DNA from: Brevundimonas sp. UBA4609
GTDB taxonomy: Bacteria > Pseudomonadota > Alphaproteobacteria > Caulobacterales > Caulobacteraceae
Direction of reading: 5' to 3'
Assembly (NCBI GenBank): GCA_002386585.1
Contig: DGIZ01000249.1
Location: forward strand, 1 to 26,979
DNA: 26,979 nucleotides
This document shows, one piece after another, positions 22,541-26,979 of the stretch (positions are counted from its first letter, which is position 1; each line of letters begins with the position of its first letter). The notes below the pieces were generated by a model. The model ran no database searches. It was not told the DNA's origin and worked only from the letters and a program-made list of their open reading frames with translations. Position numbers and translations under genes: made by a program.

Positions 22541-22978
22541 TCAGAAGTCGTCGACCAAGGTTTGCAGCTTGCGCAAGAAGGCGCTGACGTCTTTGGCTTC
22601 GGGCGGTAGCATGCTGTAATTATGTGCGGCCTCGTTGCGGACGGAATAGTCCTTGTCCAAGCCGTTACGCACAACAGGCTTCGCGTGGAAGATCAGGTCC
22701 AGCTTCTGCCGGACGGAGGCGCGCTTGGCTTCTTTCCTGAGGAACCGCCAAGCATGCCCATCGACTTGGTGACTGCGACTATGTCCCTCAATCACGTCCT
22801 CCGCTTCCTTCTTCACCAGATGCTCGAATTGAGCCCAACCTAGGAGATAGAAGGCCACGTCCAACGCCTCGCGCTGCCTTTGCAGATCAGTGGCAGAACC
22901 GCGTCGATTTCGAATTTCCTGATCGAGAAGGTCTGTGAGAGTCTTGTAGGCTTTCGCGGTTTCGAGGAGCCGGCTCAT
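22541..22978 (-). CDS. HEPN-like small protein paired with a nuclease-like gene
   Basis: A 145-residue helical protein. Near its end, SVRNEAAHNYSM contains Arg114-(x)4-His119, the RX4-6H pattern of HEPN ribonuclease domains, here in the RN-x-x-AH form. An upstream helix, FYLLGWAQFEHLVKKEAEDVIE, fits the four-helix fold. Its ATG (22978-22976) overlaps the stop of the upstream PD-(D/E)XK gene as ATGA, so the two are translationally coupled. HEPN proteins in such pairs are commonly toxins or abortive-infection RNases. RNase activity is inferred from the motif; the family is not one I can name. Confidence 0.68.
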   Translation of the reverse strand: MSRLLETAKAYKTLTDLLDQEIRNRRGSATDLQRQREALDVAFYLLGWAQFEHLVKKEAEDVIEGHSRSHQVDGHAWRFLRKEAKRASVRQKLDLIFHAKPVVRNGLDKDYSVRNEAAHNYSMLPPEAKDVSAFLRKLQTLVDDF

Positions 22979-23865
22979 GCGGCGTTCACCAATCCGAGGA
23001 AAACCTCACAGTCGAACGGCGTCGTCTGCCGACGAGATTCCGTAGACACCAGTCGCCAATCGCCAGGTCCCTCTTCGGAAAGGTCAACGATCATCCGGGT
23101 CGCGGTTTCTGTGATCAGATCGATCCTTCCCCGACTACCGATATTCCAAAGGCCGCGCGGCACAAAGCTCGCAACCACGGTCGGTCCGCGCAGGACGTCG
23201 AGGATCGGAATTTCCCGATCAGTCACGGCGAAACTTTGCATCAGCTCCTCCGACATAACCATGGCCCGGGTCTTTTCCGTTTGCAGGTCCGGCTGATCGG
23301 CGATCCATGCTTGGATCGTCTCGTAGAACGCGCTGACTCTTGCTTGCCAGTCATCGACGCGGCCGGTGACATAAGCTCGTGTGAACGGTCCGTCTTCCCC
23401 CTTGGACCAAACGTCCCAAGGAACGAAAGGCTGAAGCTTGAGGTTTGCTCCGCTGCCGCTGACGATAACAGCTCTCAGTCGTTCGAGATTGAAGAACCAG
23501 ACCTGCAGGTCTCGTCCGAGTTTGTTTGCTGCGTCAATCAGCCTGACCGCCTCGTCGAAGTCTCTGCGCTTGGGGTCTCGTTCTCGGACCTTGACCTCGA
23601 TCAAGGTTGTCTGGTCGCCGTGTCGAAGAACGATGTCGGCCAGTTCCGGCGACGGCGGCTGCTCCACCTCAAACCCAGGCACAATGAGGGTCTGCGGAAT
23701 CCGTTCAGGCGCGATCTCCGACTCATCCGCAACTCGCGGCCAGTCCTGCAAATGGTCGGCCGGTGCAAAATGCGACTCGGGCGCGACGCCCTCGGGCCCG
23801 AAGACCACGAAGCGATTGCCCAGATTGACGAGAAACTGGGCGGGAAGAGGTGAGAGCTTCGACAT
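22975..23865 (-). CDS. PD-(D/E)XK nuclease-like protein, partner of the HEPN gene
   Basis: A 296-residue protein with a nuclease-like active-site pattern at residues 75-95: Asp77 in ELADIVLRHGD, and Glu90-x-Lys92 in TLIEVKVRERD. A following helix (DFDEAVRLIDAANKLG) and strand (DLQVWFFNLERLRAVIV) suit the restriction-endonuclease fold. The C-terminal 150 residues include RGPTVVASFVPRGLWNIGSRGRIDLIT and are unrecognised. ATG 23865 has AAAGG six bases upstream. It is the first gene of a two-gene operon with the HEPN protein (ATGA overlap). A defence or toxin-antitoxin role is plausible, but whether it is the sensor, antitoxin or a nuclease effector cannot be told from sequence alone. Confidence 0.65.
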   Translation of the reverse strand: MSKLSPLPAQFLVNLGNRFVVFGPEGVAPESHFAPADHLQDWPRVADESEIAPERIPQTLIVPGFEVEQPPSPELADIVLRHGDQTTLIEVKVRERDPKRRDFDEAVRLIDAANKLGRDLQVWFFNLERLRAVIVSGSGANLKLQPFVPWDVWSKGEDGPFTRAYVTGRVDDWQARVSAFYETIQAWIADQPDLQTEKTRAMVMSEELMQSFAVTDREIPILDVLRGPTVVASFVPRGLWNIGSRGRIDLITETATRMIVDLSEEGPGDWRLVSTESRRQTTPFDCEVFLGLVNAA

Positions 23866-23887
23866 TCAAACCTTTTAGGGCTCGACA

Positions 23888-24208
23888 TCACCGTTCGCCA
23901 ACAAGCGCGCGCTTGACTGTTGGTTTTGGTGAGAACCAATCAGCAACATAGCTCGTTATGTCAAACTCGAATGCGCCTCCCGCTTCTCGTTCCGACGCGT
24001 AGCGAGCTCGTGCGAGGAACTTTTTAGCCAGGAGTTGTGCGGGCGGCAGTCGGACATGTTCCCGGTAGATATTGGGTAGTGCCCCAAGCGGGCTTCCCCA
24101 ACCGCACCTCACAGAGGGCCGCAAGTGACTCTCAGGGGACTTCTGGAAGGTCTGATTCCCGGCGGGCAAGTTCGACTCCGACTCACGGAACAGCCGGTAG
24201 CCTGCCAA
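23888..24208 (-). CDS. Doubtful small open frame
   Basis: A 106-codon frame upstream of and in line with the nuclease/HEPN pair. Its second half, LPPAQLLAKKFLARARYASE and FEFDITSYVADWF, looks more protein-like than its first, which is rich in Ser, Pro and Arg. No domain is recognised and no clear ribosome site is seen. It may be a remnant, or simply non-coding DNA in a high-GC genome. The rest of the 387-base stretch between 23866 and 24252 contains only the hairpin at 24209-24233. Confidence 0.2.
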   Translation of the reverse strand: MAGYRLFRESESNLPAGNQTFQKSPESHLRPSVRCGWGSPLGALPNIYREHVRLPPAQLLAKKFLARARYASEREAGGAFEFDITSYVADWFSPKPTVKRALVGER

Positions 24209-24233
24209 ATCTCCGCTCTGGACGAGCGGAGAT
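24209..24233. promoter_or_regulatory. Perfect 10-bp inverted repeat before the membrane/HEPN/LprI-like operon
   Basis: ATCTCCGCTC, a 5-base loop TGGAC, and GAGCGGAGAT form a flawless stem ending 19 bases before ATG 24253. No T-run follows. It could be an operator, an mRNA leader hairpin that hides or exposes the start region, or a terminator for transcription coming from the left. The gene after it lacks a clear Shine-Dalgarno site, so a role in controlling that start is attractive but unproven. Confidence 0.45.
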
Positions 24234-24252
24234 CGTGCTGTAGCGTCACCGC

Positions 24253-24807
24253 ATGGACAAGCTACTCGACGTTCTGAAAGCGGGCACCTGGAAAGCGCTC
24301 GGTCTGGCTATCGCATCTGGTCTCGCGATCGTCGGCCTGCGCCTGGGCTTGATCCCCGATCCAGGCAAGCCAATCGTCTTCGGCGCCTACGCCCTTTTCC
24401 TACTCGGCAGCGCGTTGACCGTCGTCGGAGCGCTCCAGGCGCTCGCCGGCTATCTGAAGCCCGGCGTCTGGATCGTTCACTGGCGAGATAAGGGCGACCG
24501 TCGGCGTGAAGCCGAGGACTACATCGAGTTCATGACCGAGGAAGACCGCAAGATCATCGGCCACCTACTCCACCTCAATCGCAAGACCTTCAGCGGCGCC
24601 ATGGACGGCGGCTACGCTCGCGAGTTGATCGCCCGAGGAATCGTCAATCAAGCGACACGACCTGGCTACCACTACGACCCCGAGAACATTCCGTTCGTCG
24701 TGAACGAGCAAGCCTGGAAAGTCCTGTCGAAGCGCAAGGACGAGTTCCCGCTCATCGAGGACGATGGTGGTGGCGATCCGTGGCGCGTGCCCTGGATGCT
24801 GCGCTGA
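24253..24807 (+). CDS. Small membrane protein, tentatively like superinfection exclusion protein B
   Basis: A 184-residue protein with two hydrophobic segments, ALGLAIASGLAIVGLRLGL (about 15-34) and IVFGAYALFLLGSALTVVGAL (about 41-61). A cytoplasmic domain of about 115 residues follows, with EEDRKIIGHLLHLNRKTFS and GGYARELIARGIV. The order, two membrane helices then a small soluble domain beginning with an EE-x-x-I helix and ending in a short strand region, resembles SieB-type proteins (PF14163), which exclude superinfecting phages. The match is by architecture and general appearance only. It is the first gene of a tight operon: its stop shares a base with the ATG of the HEPN-like gene (TGATG). 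No clear ribosome site precedes ATG 24253. Confidence 0.6.
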   Translation: MDKLLDVLKAGTWKALGLAIASGLAIVGLRLGLIPDPGKPIVFGAYALFLLGSALTVVGALQALAGYLKPGVWIVHWRDKGDRRREAEDYIEFMTEEDRKIIGHLLHLNRKTFSGAMDGGYARELIARGIVNQATRPGYHYDPENIPFVVNEQAWKVLSKRKDEFPLIEDDGGGDPWRVPWMLR

Positions 24808-25805
24808 TGATCATGTTCCTCGCCGGTATCCTAGAACAACTCGACCTTGCCCTCGAACACATTGCGAAGGGGGATGATCACAACGCTCGCTTCGGTCTGA
24901 TGATGACCGACAATGCGCTCGAACTGGTGCTTCATCAGATCACGAAGGACAAGCGATCAGACGCGGCTGGCTGGCGATACCGCGAGAAACCTTACGAGCA
25001 TGAAGCGAAGCTGAAAAAGGCGTTCGTCGGATCGTTTCCCGACAAAATCGCCTTCGCCAAAGTCGACGGTCGCATGGCCGCTGCGCAGGCGCGGACCTTC
25101 GGCATCATGCACGAATACCGCAACGAGGTTTACCACGCAGGGCTGGCCCACGAGTCCATCCTGTTGCCGCTGGCGAGGTTTTATTTCGCTGAAGCGTGCG
25201 AATACATCGCGACCTACCGCGCGAAAGGCCTCGGCTGGGGGTCAGGCCAGAAGATGCCGGAACGGGCACAAAAGTATTTCACCGGCGGGCGGGGTTTTCC
25301 GGCCAAGGAAGGAGATTTCGAGAACGGCTGCGCGGCTCTACGCGCGGCCGTCGGTCACGACGTTGACGATCTCATCACGGCACTGGCGACCGACTTCGCG
25401 AGGATCATCGACGATACGGACACCTGCCTCCAGATCATCGCTGACGGTGTCTACGAGGGTCAGAAGGTTTCTCGAGACCAGGCAATCCTGCAAACCCAGG
25501 CATGGGACGTTGCCTTCGACGACGCGGGTAAAGCCTTCCTTCGCGATCGCGGCTTCAAGGGCAACATGCTGGACGCAATCAACGCATTGGAGGCGGACTA
25601 CCCGTTCAGGATCCGAAAGGATCCGATCCCCTCTTGGCAGGCCATGGTGGAAAAGATGGGAAGGCTCGATGACGGCCATGCCGCGCTCGACCGCTACTAC
25701 GTTTTCGCCCAACAGACCGCGCCCCTACGCGCAGCGATTGAGCAAAGCGCCGCCGCCGCCGAAGCCGAGATCGAAGCGGCGGTCGATCGAATGCGTGGGA
25801 AATAG
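24807..25805 (+). CDS. HEPN-like protein of unknown family
   Basis: A 332-residue soluble protein. IMHEYRNEVYHAG near residues 100-112 contains Arg105-(x)4-His110, the RX4-6H pattern of HEPN RNases. It is preceded by a helix bearing RFGLMMTDNALELVLHQI and followed by LPLARFYFAEACEYIATY, as in uncharacterised proteins I recall from other defence-rich loci. The C-terminal part (about 180-330) is helical and ends in an Ala/Glu-rich, possibly coiled-coil segment. ATG 24807 is chosen over the frame start at 24780 because it overlaps the preceding stop as TGATG; ATG 24813 is another option. It sits between two genes for membrane proteins, suggesting a membrane-associated complex or an effector controlled by membrane sensors. 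Confidence 0.65.
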   Translation: MIMFLAGILEQLDLALEHIAKGDDHNARFGLMMTDNALELVLHQITKDKRSDAAGWRYREKPYEHEAKLKKAFVGSFPDKIAFAKVDGRMAAAQARTFGIMHEYRNEVYHAGLAHESILLPLARFYFAEACEYIATYRAKGLGWGSGQKMPERAQKYFTGGRGFPAKEGDFENGCAALRAAVGHDVDDLITALATDFARIIDDTDTCLQIIADGVYEGQKVSRDQAILQTQAWDVAFDDAGKAFLRDRGFKGNMLDAINALEADYPFRIRKDPIPSWQAMVEKMGRLDDGHAALDRYYVFAQQTAPLRAAIEQSAAAAEAEIEAAVDRMRGK

Positions 25806-25811
25806 GGGGCT

Positions 25812-26420
25812 ATGAACAACATGACCACTATACCAATCCCCCTACTGGTGGCCGGGGTAGGACTAGCAGGCATCGCGCTCGGCTGGTTCGTGAATGGCCT
25901 AGGCTTCCTTCTTAAGCGCAAGCTGACAGGGACGCCCAAGAGCGAACGCGCCGCTTACCTGAACACCGTCACCGACCTTGCCGCCAAGTTGCGCGCGAGC
26001 GGTATGACGATCGAAGAGGTCCATGCGTTCGAGGCTGTCCTGCGCAATCCGGCAGTGGCGTCCAGCGAGGCCGCGTCAGGGGTTATCGATACTGTTGACC
26101 TACACGATGGCCCATGCGCCTTTGACACAAACTTCGCCATGAAGACCCGAGCCCGCACGGCCTACGACGTCGCAGAAGCCCAACTCAGCCAAGCGTTGAC
26201 GGACTTGCGGCTGCTGTCCGGCGGTGATGACCCGAAGCTGGACGAAGTCCAGGATCGCTGGATGGCGTATCGCACCGCCTTGGAGAACCGGGAGTTGGCG
26301 AAATACCAGGGCGGCTCGCACGCGACCTTGGCTTTGGCGCTCGCGGGGCTCGCCGAAACCGAACGCCGGACTGAAGAAGTTAGGGAAGAGGTCGCTGAAA
26401 GGTCGGCGCGTCAAGCCTAG
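25812..26420 (+). CDS. Membrane-anchored LprI-like domain protein
   Basis: A 202-residue protein with one N-terminal hydrophobic helix (IPLLVAGVGLAGIALGWFVNGLGFLL, about 9-34), then basic residues KRK, a helical linker, and a C-terminal region like the LprI/DUF1311 fold (PF07007). That region contains ARTAYDVAEAQLSQALTDLR, then LDEVQDRWMAYRTALENREL, GGSHATLALALAGLAETERRTEEV. The cysteines usual in periplasmic LprI proteins are missing, which suits a cytoplasmic domain. By the positive-inside rule the domain would be on the cytoplasmic side. It starts six bases after the HEPN-like gene, so it is the third gene of the operon. ATG 25812 is close to the AGGGGG; ATG 25821 would have a longer spacer. 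The function is unknown. Confidence 0.6.
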   Translation: MNNMTTIPIPLLVAGVGLAGIALGWFVNGLGFLLKRKLTGTPKSERAAYLNTVTDLAAKLRASGMTIEEVHAFEAVLRNPAVASSEAASGVIDTVDLHDGPCAFDTNFAMKTRARTAYDVAEAQLSQALTDLRLLSGGDDPKLDEVQDRWMAYRTALENRELAKYQGGSHATLALALAGLAETERRTEEVREEVAERSARQA

Positions 26421-26754
26421 CGTCGGTCAGTGGGTTTCCGCCCCACCACCAGTTTGGTAATCTGCAATGCCTTGGAGCCTTGCCCTGCTTCCCGACGACG
26501 CGCCATCGCGTGACTTTGCCGGGCGATCACTCGGAAACCTCCTTCCGAGCGGCATCGGCAAGGGCGATTTCAATCTTCATGGACGCGCTGTGGACTCGGG
26601 GGTCTTCAGCGTCCCTTCCCGGCGAGGTGCCAATGTCCGGTTCTGGCGGATTTCGTTTGACGTGCCTCTGAGTTTTCATCCAGCGGCGACCAGAGTCCTT
26701 GGGTTAGTTACGCCTCGCAGCGTGGGGTGAGCAACAGGCCGAGCCGCGCAGCTT
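26421..26754. other. 334-base gap between the LprI-like gene and the IS3 transposase
   Basis: Short frames exist here (for example 26467-26730) but none shows a recognisable domain, and they overlap in different frames, so I call no gene. Visible structures are a perfect 7-bp hairpin CTCGGAA/TTCCGAG at 26530-26549, a weaker GTGGG/CCCAC hairpin at 26430-26446 right after the LprI-like stop, and the large hairpin at 26731-26783. The outer end of the IS element must lie somewhere in the right part of this gap, but I could not identify its terminal repeat. Confidence 0.4.
26530..26549 (+). terminator. 7-bp hairpin downstream of the three-gene operon
   Basis: CTCGGAA and TTCCGAG pair perfectly around a 6-base loop, about 110 bases after the LprI-like stop. 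It has no T-run, so termination is only a possibility. Confidence 0.3.
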
Positions 26755-26783
26755 TCAACCTGCGCAGCGGGTCGGCCTGTTGC
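26731..26783. terminator. Large hairpin at the 3' end of the IS3 transposase gene
   Basis: GCAACAGGCCGA (26731-26742) and TCGGCCTGTTGC (26772-26783) are perfect 12-base inverted repeats. The segment between them can pair further (CCGCGCA with TGCGCAGCGG, one bulge). The right arm overlaps the last codons of the transposase on the minus strand. A strong structure like this at a transposase end could stop transcription entering or leaving the IS. Confidence 0.55.
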
Positions 26784-26979
26784 GGTCAGACTGGCGGCAA
26801 AGGCCTCCGGGGGTGAGGTAGCCGATCGACGAGTGCGGCCGGCGGGTATTGTAGTCCAGCGCCCAGGCGGCGACCTTCTGGCGGGCGTGGTCGAGGCCGA
26901 AGAACAGGCTTTCGTTCAACAGTTCGTCGCGCATCCGCCCGTTGAAGGATTCCACAAACCCGTTCTGGGTCGGCTTGCC
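26755..26979 (-). CDS. IS3-family transposase OrfB, 3' end only
   Basis: The C-terminal 74 codons of an IS3-type DDE transposase run off the right edge of the window. TQNGFVESFNGRMRDELLNE contains the third catalytic residue (Glu in VESFN). DYNTRRPHSSIGYLTP is the family's near-invariant C-terminal motif. The start, the first two catalytic aspartates and OrfA lie outside the window, and the codon written as an internal Met at 26955 is a GTG inside the gene. Elements of this type move by a copy-out circular intermediate. That the sequence stops inside it suggests the assembly broke at a multicopy IS. Confidence 0.93.
   Translation of the reverse strand, partial: GKPTQNGFVESFNGRMRDELLNESLFFGLDHARQKVAAWALDYNTRRPHSSIGYLTPGGLCRQSDRNRPTRCAG

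Larger units (their letters stand above)
26731..26979. mobile_element. Partial IS3-family insertion sequence at the right edge
   Basis: Only the 3' end of the transposase and its flanking hairpin are in view. The outer boundary is not certain; the left limit given here is the hairpin and not a proven terminal repeat. The element lies beyond the second defence-like block and could have helped assemble or fragment it. Confidence 0.6.

Noticed and set aside
26467..26730. 87-codon frame before the IS3 element
   Set aside because: No domain, no ribosome site, and an overlapping frame of similar length in another phase; treated as non-coding.

Overview
The window looks like a chromosomal contig from a high-GC alphaproteobacterium of the Caulobacterales. 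Brevundimonas is the best guess, from the style of the cobalamin genes, the integrase and the IS3 transposase; no 16S or other marker is present to prove it. Bases 6-18 match the 3' end of an Illumina adapter and the right end runs into an IS3-family transposase, so the window is probably one whole short-read contig broken at a repeat.

Layout. (1) 1-5106 is core metabolism: a cobalamin operon, cobD (5' truncated), cobQ, cobT, cobS, a tyrosine-phosphatase-like gene and cobO, all on + with overlapping start and stop codons. (2) 5107-5524 is an AT-richer junction with a strict 10-nt-period GTTTCA repeat array, then a P4-type integrase broken by one frameshift and one nonsense codon. One more copy of the repeat lies at 20337-20363, which suggests an integrated element of about 15 kb. 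(3) 6913-14706 is a minus-strand polycistron reading vsr, MORC/MutL-like GHKL ATPase, Z1 ATPase, DUF4420 PD-(D/E)XK nuclease, AIPR protein. A cytosine-5 methyltransferase (14784-16316) is divergent from it. This matches the predicted MutL/MORC-linked restriction-modification systems recognised by comparative genomics. (4) 16494-18336 holds a second cytosine methyltransferase, tail to tail with a probable PD-(D/E)XK restriction enzyme that starts at TTG. (5) 18337-20236 is a mobilisation end: possible oriT-like DNA, a relaxase with the HxDxxxxHxH motif, and a small HTH protein. (6) 20428-26420 is a second accessory block: a nucleotidyltransferase-HEPN fusion, a doubly broken gene of unknown function, a nuclease + HEPN gene pair, and a three-gene operon of membrane protein, HEPN-like protein and membrane-anchored LprI-like protein. 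(7) The right end is the 3' part of an IS3 transposase behind a large hairpin.

How it fits together. The cobalamin genes cover the late steps: corrinoid adenosylation, amidation, aminopropanol attachment, lower-ligand activation and final assembly. The mobile part reads as a defence island carried by a mobilisable element that can no longer excise by its own integrase. In the MORC/Z1 module Dcm1 would mark self DNA, Vsr would repair T:G mismatches from deaminated 5-methylcytosine, and the two ATPases with the DUF4420 nuclease and AIPR protein would be the effector arm. The candidates least covered by known systems are the PD-(D/E)XK + HEPN pair (22541-23865) and the membrane/HEPN/LprI-like triad (24253-26420).
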